The notes beneath the pieces are model-generated. The model was given only the letters and a program-made list of their open reading frames with translations, did no database searches and was not told the DNA's origin. DNA of 64,000 bases from Gimesia aquarii (GTDB taxonomy: Bacteria > Planctomycetota > Planctomycetia > Planctomycetales > Planctomycetaceae), in assembly GCF_007748195.1 (NCBI RefSeq), contig NZ_CP037920.1:1593536-1657535 (forward strand), in the 5' to 3' direction. The position numbers and the translations under genes were made by a program. Below, piece by piece: positions 16,765-25,465 of this stretch (positions are counted from its first letter, which is position 1; each line of letters starts with the position of its first letter).

Positions 16765-19700
16765 TCAACGAATTGATTTCAACCGATTTGGTATGGCGAT
16801 TGGGGTGGACCTTATTGCACTCTGTGTGGCAGATTCTGTTGATCGGGATTCTTGTTGCAATCGGATTCTTAATAGCGCGCAAATCTGTAACGGCTCGTTA
16901 TTGGGTTGCCTGTTGTGGTTTGGCTTTGATGTACATTCCGCTGGTGGTGACGTTTGCTTTGATCGCTCCACCAGTTTCACAGGAATCCCAGGCTGTCTTA
17001 ACAGCCAAACAGACTTCATCTGATCAGCCACAGCAATTCGTTCACAAATATGCTTCACAATCTATACCCGGAAATTCGACTTTGAGGCAATACGATCATG
17101 TCTCAAATAATCTCAGTGGAAGCGAACCGGAAAATGAAAGTCAGATCACAGTGCAAGCATTCAATGTTTCTACAATTTTTTCCTGGCTATCTTGGTTAGT
17201 TGGTAGTTGGTGCATGGGAGTCGCAGTCTTAGCCGTCTGGAATGGAGGCGGCTGGATTGTCGTTCATAAATTGCGTTCTCACGGGACGGCACCCGTTGAC
17301 GAGTCTCTCCGTTTAAGGATGGAGAGGCTATCCCGGCGTCTGCGAGTGAACCGTCCCGTTGTTTTGGTTAAATCGATGTTAGTTGAAGTGCCGATGGTCA
17401 TTGGTTGGCTACGTCCGATGATCTTGATGCCTGCGAGTTTGCTGGTGAATCTATCACCAGACCAGTTAGATGCGATTTTGGCACATGAGTTGGCACATAT
17501 CCGTCGACATGATTACCTGGTGAATTTATTTCAGTTATTGACTGAATCATTGTTATTTTATCATCCTGTCACCTGGATACTATCAAGACAAATTCGTATC
17601 GAACGTGAATTCTGTTGTGACGATGCTGCAATAGCCGCATGTAATGATAAATCAGTGTTAGTGCAGGCCCTGGCAAAAGTGGAATCGAGTCGACCGATTC
17701 CGGCGCACGCTTTGTCGCTCTTTGGACGAGAAACCAGCATGTCGCTTCAGCGGGCGCGACGCATCATGGGTAGATCCCACAATGTTCCTCATACAGGAAT
17801 TGTGGGTATCTGCGCACTTCTGTTCGCGGTGATTGTGGGATTCGGCGTTGCCGATTCGATGCGCCAGGCGGCGGCGACTGATAACACGGGAAGTGCTCAA
17901 GTCAGAATCCAACGTCAAGCATCGACGCCTAACCAGCAAGTGGAACAAAATCCGGCACCATCAGCAGGGAAGGCAGGCAAATTCAATCCTGCAGAAGCCG
18001 GCATTGATGTGAAACGTTTCCGAGTCGACATCGCGTACGAAGGACCATCCGATAAACCTTTTTATGATTTTTCACTGAGCAGCTATCCGTTCAGCGAGGA
18101 ACGGAATCCAATGTGGCTGACCCATGAAGTCGACCAAACAAATCACGAAATGCTTGAACAAATCGTAGCGTGGCTCACGAATTCTGGATCCTTATTACAC
18201 GAAAAAAATAGTTCACTAATACAAGCAGCAGGAACACAGCGGTATATGATGCGCGTCACGTCTGGTGATAAAACATTGATAATGAATCTAGGCTGGGACC
18301 TGGGAATGTTGCTACGATTGGACAGCCTGCGAAAGGTCCTTGCTGAGGGAGATGCACAAGCAAAGACACCACTTGATCCCCTTCTGAATCGTCTGTCAGG
18401 CTATCGTCGTCAATGGACCGAAGGTCGCGTTGTCAACGATATCAAGACTCAACTCACTGCGTCAAAAAAATCATTTCAAGCGGGAAGGCCGATCAAAGTG
18501 AAGCTGAAAGTCGAGAACACCGGAGATCAGACTCGAAAAGTCGGAACGATCCTCGGCGATCAAGGTGAGGTTAAAAGTGCTGTGAAACAGATCGAATTTA
18601 AAATCTTTAACAGTTACGGACAGCGTATCCCGTTTCTGGCAGGAACGTCACAGTTCCTTGAACATCAAATGTCCCTCGAACCGGGACAGGCAGCAACATT
18701 TGAATTTGATCTGGCGAAAGCCCATTACCTGAGACAACCGGGACAGTATACTGCGGTGTACGAATCGTGGAATCAGCTTGATTCGAACAGTTTTGAATTT
18801 GCTGTCACGCCGAGTCCGCTTCATGAAGCAGACCTCGTAGGTCAATTGCTTCCGCTCTTACATGATGAATGGTATATGATCGCAAATCCTAACTTCAAAG
18901 GTAAAGTTCGCCCCGGAATCAATTTTGAAGAGGTCGATGGTTTTCCGATGCGTTTCCAAAATGTTCCAAGGCATGGGAACATCGGTGATATGAGTACGGT
19001 CTGGCTCTGGTTTACTAAGGAAATGGCCAGTCTGGGAGCTCAGGTTCCGGAGAGTCGGTATCCTCCTTCGAGTCAGTATCTTGGCAAAACAGGACAATGG
19101 TACTTCTATGCGTTTGCAGATGAGAAATCACTGAAACGATGGCCGACTGTTCTGGAAGATGTGAAACAGAAATTCATCAAATCGCAGGTTAATGCCAGGA
19201 GTAGTGGAGAATCTACAAAACAGGCTAAACAAGTCAGGCAAACATTTATCAAACCAGGTGACGATATTGTAGTGTCTGAGAAATCAGTTCGTGCCGATGC
19301 TCTGGATGGAACATGGTGGTTGCTTTCGACGCAGCTCGATAGAAAAGCAGAGTCATTCGAACAGGGAGAAATGAACGTTTCGTTCCACAAGGAAGTGTTC
19401 TCTGTGAGTAATGAATCAAATCCCTCACGTTCGGCTAAACGGCGATTTCAACTGCTTCCCGATCAGCGCATTGACTTCTTTGATGAGCGAGACGGAAAAC
19501 CAGAGCGAGCACTCGGACGCTATCAACTTGCGGGAGACCGTTTGTGGATCGCCGTTAATGATGACACAGAAGAGGTCAATCCGATTGCTCCTTCCGAAGC
19601 AGTCAATCTTGCTATTGAAAAAGGAGTGCGTTACTTAGTGCTTCAGAGAAAGCAGTCTAAGGTTGATACGGTGGCGGCAAAAGAGCCAAATAAGAAAAAT

Positions 19701-20600
19701 ACGCGTAAAAATCCTGGCCTGATTGGTCATATATATGCCATAGACCGTGATGGGAGCAACCTGGAATTACTCGCAGATGAAACATTGCTTGACGGGTATA
19801 CGTTTCTGGGAGGATCTGCCTGGTCTCATGATGAAAAATGGATTGCCTGTGGTGCCACTCCCTATCCCGGACGTGACTATTCAAAGTCTCACCTTGTCAA
19901 ATTTTGCATCAATGGTCCGGATGAAGGGAAGAAAGTGGACCTTGGCTGTGGTCTCTCGCCATCCTGGTCACCCGATGACAAGCAGATTTCGTTCCTCATC
20001 AACGGCAATAACCCAATCGGAGCAAAAGCAGGTTTGTGGGTTATGGATGCAGACGGAAAGAATCGTCGACGTCTTGGTTATGCCGTTCACGGGCAGTGGT
20101 CTCCAGATGGTGAATCGATTCTGGCGGTCAGTAGCCATATGAGTCCTCGTAAATTTCTGCTGTTCGATGTGAAGACGGGAAAGCGCAAGGAAATCCTAAC
20201 CAATTATTCTGGTGTTAGTCTGCCTACCTGGGCGCCGAACAAAAAACAATTTGCAGCATCTGTTAAGGATGGAAATGATCGGGTGCTGGGGATTTTCGAT
20301 CCAGTAGAAGCGCCCGAGTCTTACACGGAGCTTTGGCGAAATCCATGGGGAGGTGGCGATGGTAAAACCTGGTTCGACGAAACCTGGCCTGACTGGTCAC
20401 CTGATGGAGCAACGATTGCGCTTACGTTAAATGGTTCATCAATACAATTGATCAATACGACTAAGGGCTCCGCTGTTAAACAACTTTATGTGGCACCTGA
20501 GGATACCGAGGTCTTCTTTGTTGCCTGGTCACCCGACAGCAAACGACTCTCGTTTACCCTGCTTGGACCGGGTTTGCTGGAACTTGAGAAAGAAAAGTAA
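16761..20600 (+). CDS. BlaR1-like M56 peptidase fused to TIGR03067-like and PD40 propeller domains
   Basis: A 1279-residue membrane sensor. Hydrophobic segments at about 15-40, 45-70 and 138-160 frame the peptidase domain, which carries the zinc motif HELAH (242-246) and the downstream EREFCCDD (281-288) typical of M56; a further membrane segment is near 345-365. The outer part is not a penicillin-binding domain. It holds an Ig-like region near 585-690 (KVKLKVENTGDQ), a planctomycete TIGR03067-like domain (LDGTWWLLSTQ and LQRKQSK), and a C-terminal run of TolB/PD40 repeats (SPSWSPDDKQISFLI, HGQWSPDGESIL, WSPDSKRLSF). It is coupled to blaI by an ATGA overlap. The extra domains probably sense an unknown ligand. 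Confidence 0.88.
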   Translation: MINELISTDLVWRLGWTLLHSVWQILLIGILVAIGFLIARKSVTARYWVACCGLALMYIPLVVTFALIAPPVSQESQAVLTAKQTSSDQPQQFVHKYASQSIPGNSTLRQYDHVSNNLSGSEPENESQITVQAFNVSTIFSWLSWLVGSWCMGVAVLAVWNGGGWIVVHKLRSHGTAPVDESLRLRMERLSRRLRVNRPVVLVKSMLVEVPMVIGWLRPMILMPASLLVNLSPDQLDAILAHELAHIRRHDYLVNLFQLLTESLLFYHPVTWILSRQIRIEREFCCDDAAIAACNDKSVLVQALAKVESSRPIPAHALSLFGRETSMSLQRARRIMGRSHNVPHTGIVGICALLFAVIVGFGVADSMRQAAATDNTGSAQVRIQRQASTPNQQVEQNPAPSAGKAGKFNPAEAGIDVKRFRVDIAYEGPSDKPFYDFSLSSYPFSEERNPMWLTHEVDQTNHEMLEQIVAWLTNSGSLLHEKNSSLIQAAGTQRYMMRVTSGDKTLIMNLGWDLGMLLRLDSLRKVLAEGDAQAKTPLDPLLNRLSGYRRQWTEGRVVNDIKTQLTASKKSFQAGRPIKVKLKVENTGDQTRKVGTILGDQGEVKSAVKQIEFKIFNSYGQRIPFLAGTSQFLEHQMSLEPGQAATFEFDLAKAHYLRQPGQYTAVYESWNQLDSNSFEFAVTPSPLHEADLVGQLLPLLHDEWYMIANPNFKGKVRPGINFEEVDGFPMRFQNVPRHGNIGDMSTVWLWFTKEMASLGAQVPESRYPPSSQYLGKTGQWYFYAFADEKSLKRWPTVLEDVKQKFIKSQVNARSSGESTKQAKQVRQTFIKPGDDIVVSEKSVRADALDGTWWLLSTQLDRKAESFEQGEMNVSFHKEVFSVSNESNPSRSAKRRFQLLPDQRIDFFDERDGKPERALGRYQLAGDRLWIAVNDDTEEVNPIAPSEAVNLAIEKGVRYLVLQRKQSKVDTVAAKEPNKKNTRKNPGLIGHIYAIDRDGSNLELLADETLLDGYTFLGGSAWSHDEKWIACGATPYPGRDYSKSHLVKFCINGPDEGKKVDLGCGLSPSWSPDDKQISFLINGNNPIGAKAGLWVMDADGKNRRRLGYAVHGQWSPDGESILAVSSHMSPRKFLLFDVKTGKRKEILTNYSGVSLPTWAPNKKQFAASVKDGNDRVLGIFDPVEAPESYTELWRNPWGGGDGKTWFDETWPDWSPDGATIALTLNGSSIQLINTTKGSAVKQLYVAPEDTEVFFVAWSPDSKRLSFTLLGPGLLELEKEK

Positions 20601-20738
20601 CAAAAAAGTGATGATCTCTGAAAAATGGTGAGCAAGAAACAGCCGTTTGTTAAGAAAGAAAATCGAAAAGCCTTGGTAAATCATGCAGTTCTTTTCGACC
20701 ATGTTATATATCATTAATCACACAATGGAATAGTCTCA

Positions 20739-21407
20739 GTGAGCCAAGAGTCTGTTAACCAAAGCTGTCCCTTATGTTTTACTGAAAAAAGGAGCCCTTT
20801 CCATCAGGACCGTCGCGAGTATTTTTACTGCCCGACTTGCCACTTGGTTTTTGTGCCGCCCAAATATTTTTTGTCTCCCAAAGAAGAACAGGCACAATAC
20901 AATCATCACGAAAACTCTGTCGATGATCCTCGCTACCGTAGTTTTCTGGGACGACTTTTTACTCCCTTGTCAGAACGCATAGTACCCGGCAGTAACGGCC
21001 TCGATTTTGGTTCGGGTCCGGGGCCAACGCTCTCTGTGATGTTTGAAGAGGCTGGACATAAAATGGCGATTTATGATCCCTTCTATGCCCCCGACCTCTC
21101 ACCGTTACAACAGCAGTATGATTTTATAACAGCCTCTGAGGTCGTAGAGCATTTACATCAGCCACGACAGGAATTGGATCGGCTTTGGTCTTGTTTAAAA
21201 CAAAATGGTTTTTTGGGAGTTATGACAAAACGCGTTATTAACCGGCAGGCATTTTCAAGTTGGCACTATAAAAATGATCCAACACATGTCTGCTTCTTTT
21301 CACTCGAAACCTTTCAGTGGCTGGCCAATCGTTGGAGTGCAACTTTGACTGTGTCTGGTGATGACGTTGTTCTTTTTCAGAAAAGCAATTCGTCTGATTC
21401 TGATTGA
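20739..21407 (+). CDS. Class I SAM-dependent methyltransferase with N-terminal zinc ribbon
   Basis: A 222-residue protein. The N-terminus has two CxxC pairs (CPLC and CPTC) separated by about 18 residues, a likely zinc ribbon. The methyltransferase core follows with the SAM motif LDFGSGPGP, then a EVVEHLHQP motif typical of the Methyltransf_23 group. GTG at 20739 is the start used; no clear ribosome site precedes it. The substrate is unknown. The gene stands alone between the BlaR1-like gene and the regulated membrane-protein pair. Confidence 0.8.
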   Translation: MSQESVNQSCPLCFTEKRSPFHQDRREYFYCPTCHLVFVPPKYFLSPKEEQAQYNHHENSVDDPRYRSFLGRLFTPLSERIVPGSNGLDFGSGPGPTLSVMFEEAGHKMAIYDPFYAPDLSPLQQQYDFITASEVVEHLHQPRQELDRLWSCLKQNGFLGVMTKRVINRQAFSSWHYKNDPTHVCFFSLETFQWLANRWSATLTVSGDDVVLFQKSNSSDSD

Positions 21408-21545
21408 GTCAGAACTCAAGTATTTGCTGGCATCGCTTTGGTGGCTAGGGCAGGTTAACGGCTCTACCCTCCAGGCCTTTCTCATCCAAAACGATGTTGA
21501 GATTCTTATTCTCAGTGATTTTTTGCATGTTTTTAGCTAATTTTA

Positions 21546-21584
21546 TGTAATATTTGCTTTACATTAAGTAATGTTTGCATTACA
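21546..21584. promoter_or_regulatory. Tandem 18-bp operators ahead of the membrane protein/XRE pair
   Basis: Two related sites, TGTAA-N8-TTACA at 21546-21563 and AGTAA-N8-TTACA at 21567-21584, share TAAT-TTTGC-TTACA and are spaced 21 bp, two helical turns. The overlap region also forms ACATTA-AG-TAATGT (21561-21574). They lie 52-90 bp upstream of the first gene, where the XRE regulator of this operon would be expected to bind. Confidence 0.55.
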
Positions 21585-21635
21585 ATTGATTTCAGTGATT
21601 CTGAAGTATTTTTAGATTGTCAAAGGAGTTCTCCT

Positions 21636-22031
21636 ATGTCTGCATCACAGAAACACGCCTGGTTCAATTTGATGGTGATCTTAGTAAGTCTCATCGCAGT
21701 TATATGTTTGTATCCATTTCTGGGGTGGAAAGCGAACGGTGCACTTGGATTGTGCGGTCTGCTTGGCTTTGGACCATTCTTCTACCGAAAGCGAGAAAAT
21801 GAAGTTGTCATGGATGAACGGGATTTATTGATTGAAAAGCGTTCTACACTACTTGGTTACTCAGTTTTTTGGGTCGTCTATGTGCTTGTGGCCAGTCTCC
21901 TGTTACCAATGGTCTATGGGAAGCAGGGCAGTATTCCTGTCATGGTCGTTCAGTGGAGCGTATTTTACGCACTGGTGCTGTTTCTCGGTTTGAAGTCGCT
22001 TGCCACTCTCGTCCAGCACGGTAGAGGATGA
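21636..22031 (+). CDS. Small four-helix membrane protein paired with an XRE regulator
   Basis: A 131-residue protein with four hydrophobic segments (about 12-30, 33-48, 72-92 and 98-118) and a short charged loop [13 protein letters not shown] between the second and third. GGAG precedes the ATG. It resembles small DUF2178-like membrane proteins that often sit next to a short HTH regulator. The stop overlaps the start of the XRE gene by ATGA. Function is unknown. Confidence 0.75.
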   Translation: MSASQKHAWFNLMVILVSLIAVICLYPFLGWKANGALGLCGLLGFGPFFYRKRENEVVMDERDLLIEKRSTLLGYSVFWVVYVLVASLLLPMVYGKQGSIPVMVVQWSVFYALVLFLGLKSLATLVQHGRG

Positions 22032-22264
22032 AGGGCATGCCCAGCAAAGAACAGGGAACTCTTACGAATCAAATTCGCCGCTTTCGTTTTGAACACGACG
22101 AGATGACCCAACAAATGCTCGCAAGTCAGGTTGGTGTCACTCGGCAGACAATCATTGCTCTCGAATCGGGAAAGTACGCTCCTTCGCTTCTGCTTGCGTT
22201 GCGAATTGCCAGAGCGTTCGATGTGCGAGTGGAGGATATCTTTCAACTCGTTGAGGAGCCGTAA
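22028..22264 (+). CDS. XRE-family helix-turn-helix regulator
   Basis: A 78-residue protein that is almost only a Cro/C1-type DNA-binding domain: [25 protein letters not shown] is the classic helix-turn-helix, followed by [18 protein letters not shown]. It resembles YozG/YgzD-type small regulators. Translation is coupled to the membrane-protein gene by a four-base overlap; a second ATG at 22037 is possible. It probably controls the operon through the tandem operators upstream. Confidence 0.9.
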   Translation: MKGMPSKEQGTLTNQIRRFRFEHDEMTQQMLASQVGVTRQTIIALESGKYAPSLLLALRIARAFDVRVEDIFQLVEEP

Positions 22265-22358
22265 GTAAAAATCGAGTGAGGGAGAATTCTGAGTCTCCTC
22301 AATTGCGTAAGCTTGATATGTCAAAGTTTCATGTCTTTTATAGGTTCTGAAACAATAA

Positions 22359-22390
22359 CACCCCAGGTCTGATTGCCCAGACCTGGGGTG
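22359..22390 (-). terminator. Terminator of the slipin gene
   Basis: Perfect 13-bp arms CACCCCAGGTCTG and CAGACCTGGGGTG enclose a six-base loop. On the minus strand the stem is followed by TTATTGTTTC. It lies between the convergent XRE and slipin genes and may serve both. Confidence 0.8.
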
Positions 22391-22412
22391 CTGGATGACA
22401 TCGCGACCGTGA

Positions 22413-23519
22413 TCATAGCAGGTTGACTACTTTGTCCGCCAAGCCCTTCTCGCCTAGGACGATATTGAGCTTGTTGTTCGACGCGATCTTTTCCAGGACT
22501 TCCAGTTCACGCATCCGCATCAGTACTGGATTATCCTGTAGTAGTTTGGCCGTATTAGCCTGGCTACGGATTGCCGCCGTCTCTTCACGCCGTGAGATCA
22601 GGTTGGCCTCGGCTGCTTTTTTCGCCTCCGTAACTTTGTTCATCAGATCTTTCATATCACCTGGCAGAATCACATCCCGGATTCCAACTGAAGCGATCTT
22701 CAGACCCAATTCACTGGCGCGCTGACGAACATTTTCCTCGATGTCCCGCGCCACAGCGTCTTTCTCCATCAGGAAGACGTCGAGGTTACGGGCACCCAGC
22801 ATCGCACGCAGTACGAGCTGTGTCTCCCGATACAATGCCTGCCGTACGTCATCCGTCTGGCTGACCGCTTTGCGCGCGTCGATGATCTTGTATGTAACAA
22901 TTGCGTTAATACGCAACGTCACTTTATCAGCCGTCATGATGTCCTGGCCGCTGACGTCAACCATCGTCTCCCGCAGGTCAATCTCGACCACTTTGGATTC
23001 CGACTGTCCTTTCCAGAAGGCATACAGACCGGGAGCCAGCGTGTCGACATAGCGACCGTCAATGAACAGCACACCGACTCGGTCACGTTCAACTTTGCAG
23101 ACATCAAGCACACTCTGCACCATTGGTGAGCGAGCGATGACCTTGAGGTCTGCGTGTTCGAACCATACCGTATGAGCATCAACGACTTCAACACGGACCT
23201 CTTTCTGACCCGTCCAGTAGGCGTATAAGCCCGCTGGCAGGATGTGGCTGAATCGGTTCTCGATCCACACCAGTGCCCGTTCGTTGTCCTTCAGGTCCAA
23301 TACGACGGCGCGTTCCTGCAGCACTCCTGATTTGACGATCAGGTCCAGCTTCTCGTGAACCAACCAGGGATCGCGCTGCGAGATCACGTCGACGTGAACC
23401 TTGAACAGCGGGTTGATAAACCAGTGCGTACCGCTTTCGAGCAATCCCTTGAATTCACCATCGCGGAATAACAGACCCATTTCATAGCTGCGAATTTTGT
23501 AACGCTTGATGCCGAACAT
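22413..23519 (-). CDS. Slipin, SPFH/band-7 protein
   Basis: A 368-residue slipin. The SPFH core is recognisable in IDLRETMVDVSGQDIMTADKVTLRINAIV (read in pieces), VRQALYRETQLVLRAMLGARNLD and LGLKIASVGIRDVILPGDM, followed by a coiled-coil helix (EAKKAAEANLISRREETAAIR). A duplicated N-terminal region has two GLYAYWTGQ/GLYAFWKGQ units. No membrane segment is present, which is unusual for slipins but seen in some soluble members. The ATG at 23519 has GGAGG six bases upstream. The leader contains a palindrome next to this ribosome site, a terminator-like hairpin and a tRNA-like element. SPFH proteins form large membrane-associated rings; the task here is unknown. Confidence 0.9.
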   Translation of the reverse strand: MFGIKRYKIRSYEMGLLFRDGEFKGLLESGTHWFINPLFKVHVDVISQRDPWLVHEKLDLIVKSGVLQERAVVLDLKDNERALVWIENRFSHILPAGLYAYWTGQKEVRVEVVDAHTVWFEHADLKVIARSPMVQSVLDVCKVERDRVGVLFIDGRYVDTLAPGLYAFWKGQSESKVVEIDLRETMVDVSGQDIMTADKVTLRINAIVTYKIIDARKAVSQTDDVRQALYRETQLVLRAMLGARNLDVFLMEKDAVARDIEENVRQRASELGLKIASVGIRDVILPGDMKDLMNKVTEAKKAAEANLISRREETAAIRSQANTAKLLQDNPVLMRMRELEVLEKIASNNKLNIVLGEKGLADKVVNLL

Positions 23520-23525
23520 CACATA

Positions 23526-23547
23526 CCTCCCCGGGGATCATCCCCGG
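23526..23547 (-). promoter_or_regulatory. RBS-adjacent hairpin of the slipin mRNA
   Basis: On the minus strand CCGGGGAT-G-ATCCCCGG (23531-23547) abuts the ribosome site GGAGG (23526-23530). CCCC of the stem could also pair with GGGG of the ribosome site, so the structure may control translation. Confidence 0.5.
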
Positions 23548-23587
23548 ACTTTTAGCTTCCACTCTGTTTCAAGAAGGGAAGACGATG

Positions 23588-23611
23588 AAAAAACACGGCT
23601 CCAATACCGTG
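23588..23611 (-). terminator. Terminator-like hairpin between tRNA-like element and slipin
   Basis: Read on the minus strand, CACGG and CCGTG flank an eight-base loop and are followed by six T residues. The stem is only five pairs but GC-rich. It could end a transcript that starts upstream of the tRNA-like element, or attenuate slipin expression. Confidence 0.45.
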
Positions 23612-23964
23612 ACAAGTTTGATAAAGACACCTTTCGAAGACAGAATGTTCGCCGATCACACAGATGAATCGCGGAGTGCGTTTCAGCAAACGTCTTCAGC
23701 AGCGTCCGAATCGTTTCACGCCGAAGTTTCCTTCACGGCTTCCCGTAGGATTCCGTTCTGGTGAACCTCGTTGTTTCCTGATTTTTCAACTACTCAAGCA
23801 CGAACGCGGTATCCACGCACTACAAAGCGTCATCCTGTGCTGCCTCAGGCAACGTTCCCCACGCAGATCGCAGGCGATCCACGTGAAGTCCATTACCCAA
23901 AGCCGATCCAACGGACATCTGCCTCCGTCCGGTTTCATGGGTGTTGGTTCTTCACCAACGGCCT

Positions 23965-24041
23965 TGGGAGTCGGTACGGGACTCGAACCCGCAACAACCA
24001 GATTAACAATCTGGGGCTCTAACCTGTTGAGCTAACCTGCA
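23965..24041 (-). tRNA. tRNA-Asn(GTT)-like element with defective acceptor stem
   Basis: The minus strand folds as a tRNA: D arm GCTC/GAGC with loop AACAGGTTA, anticodon arm CCAGA-TTGTTAA-TCTGG with anticodon GTT, T arm GCGGG-TTCGAGT-CCCGT, and an encoded CCA end (23967-23965). The acceptor stem fails: the 5' strand TGCAGGT matches the 3' strand ACCGACT at only four of seven positions. Skipping about twelve bases upstream restores pairing (GTCG with CGAC), so the 5' strand may carry an insertion. C73 is also unusual for tRNA-Asn. It may be a decayed tRNA or a tRNA-mimicking noncoding RNA linked to the slipin gene 446 bp downstream. Confidence 0.6.
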
Positions 24042-24185
24042 TTGCTATCGACCCTTCAGATTCCCTACACGGAACGTCCAGCACCAAACCTTTACAGGTG
24101 ACCTGAACGCCGCTGGATGGACGATATGCAACGGACGATACATTGACATGAGTTGTTTGAGTAGGGTTCGTTGGAGATTATGATT

Positions 24186-25019
24186 TTACTTACTGTTCGC
24201 TACCTGTTTCTTCTGCTTGAGGGTGGCTCGGAGTGCCAGTGGGTAATCAGTCAGGATGGCATCGATACCTGCACTGGCTGCATCCTGCCAGTTCTTTGGC
24301 ACCTTACCGCTGACTGTGGCTCCTGCGATAAACGCGCGTTTGTTTGCACGATGCACGCGTTCGATTTCTTCTTTTGATGGTAGATATCTCACGTAAACCC
24401 AATCCGCATTCCGAGCCGCCAGCGCAGCAGAAAATTCAGAGGCATTATTGGCAACAGCCGCAGTTTGTGCTTTGCTGGAGATGACTTTAATATTGGCACG
24501 AACTTTTGGTTCCTGGATCGTTCTGCCAATGAATAGCAGCCGGTTCAACACGTTCAATCTTTCAGCAATGCGTACGACGTCCTGTTCTACATCTGTTTCT
24601 TTAAAATCGACGGCAATCAAAATTTTATGCTGTCGATACGCGGCGACCAGCTGCAGAACTTCCTCCACAGTCGGCACCCGCTCCCCGGCAAATCGAGGAT
24701 CGAACCAACTGCCTGCGTCGAGTTTTTTTATCTCTGCCAAGGTCAGATCCGAGACCTTGCCTGTCTGGTTTGTTGTACGGTCGATGGTGCTATCGTGAAT
24801 GCAAACGAAATGCCCGTCTTTCGTTCGCTGTACATCAAATTCAAAACCGAGCCGCAATTCCAGGCAGGCTCGGAAATTGGCAAGTGTATTTTCTGGCGCC
24901 ACTTGTAATAACCCTCGATGGGCGACGATCAAAGGCTGTTCGGCTTCCGCAAAATAGGGGTTCAATGTAATCAAGAGGATCCCTGGCAGGAGTGGCAAAA
25001 ATCGGGTATGCAATTTCAT
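24186..25019 (-). CDS. Secreted glycerophosphodiester phosphodiesterase
   Basis: A GDPD-family enzyme that cleaves glycerophosphodiesters to an alcohol and glycerol-3-phosphate. The motifs are complete: VAHRGLLQVAPENTLANF, EFDVQRTKDGHFVCIHD with the catalytic histidine, and DRTTNQTGKV, then ILTDYPLAL near the end. The ATG at 25019 gives 277 residues with a signal peptide (LPLLPGILLITLNPYFAEA); the frame is open a further 31 codons. It therefore acts outside the cytoplasm, likely scavenging phosphate or glycerol. It is monocistronic. Confidence 0.92.
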   Translation of the reverse strand: MKLHTRFLPLLPGILLITLNPYFAEAEQPLIVAHRGLLQVAPENTLANFRACLELRLGFEFDVQRTKDGHFVCIHDSTIDRTTNQTGKVSDLTLAEIKKLDAGSWFDPRFAGERVPTVEEVLQLVAAYRQHKILIAVDFKETDVEQDVVRIAERLNVLNRLLFIGRTIQEPKVRANIKVISSKAQTAAVANNASEFSAALAARNADWVYVRYLPSKEEIERVHRANKRAFIAGATVSGKVPKNWQDAASAGIDAILTDYPLALRATLKQKKQVANSK

Positions 25020-25465
25020 GGTTTTTCTTTCATGATGTGGATGACTGATTTTGTTTGATCCTGTCTTGTCTTCACTACGTTGATCATTTAAACACATTGG
25101 ATCAGCGTACAATGCAAATCTCGGTTGTTCAATCTTCAGATATAGTAAGTATTTATCACGAATTTCATTTCGTGGGTTGTCCCTCCTCTGGAACTGCCTA
25201 AAATAATGGGGTGATTAAAACAAGGGGAAGGACCAACAAGTTTTGTAGGATGTCATGTGCAAGTTTGTCGATAGACCAAAAGAGCTTCATCTCGTTTAAT
25301 TTTCTTATGTGTTCGCATGTTCTGCGTCTGGGATATGCTTCACATGCGAAGGATTTGAAGTTGTTTTCTCTACACCATTAGAAAACGACTGGATTTGTTG
25401 TAACTATTGCAAGAGATCAAGGTCGTTGTTTTTTCCTCATTAAGTCTTCTCCTTACGAATTGCTC
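25020..25465. other. 446-bp divergent intergenic region
   Basis: This gap separates the divergent glycerophosphodiesterase and ABC-transporter genes and should hold both promoters. I see no convincing gene, RNA structure or strong dyad in it. Confidence 0.4.

Noticed and set aside
23664-24035. Open frame in the slipin leader region
   Set aside because: It runs through the tRNA-like element in the opposite sense and its translation has no protein-like pattern.
24110-24140. Possible sigma-54 promoter upstream of the tRNA-like element (minus strand TTGCAT with TGTATCG)
   Set aside because: The -24 GG is missing, so it fails the core requirement.
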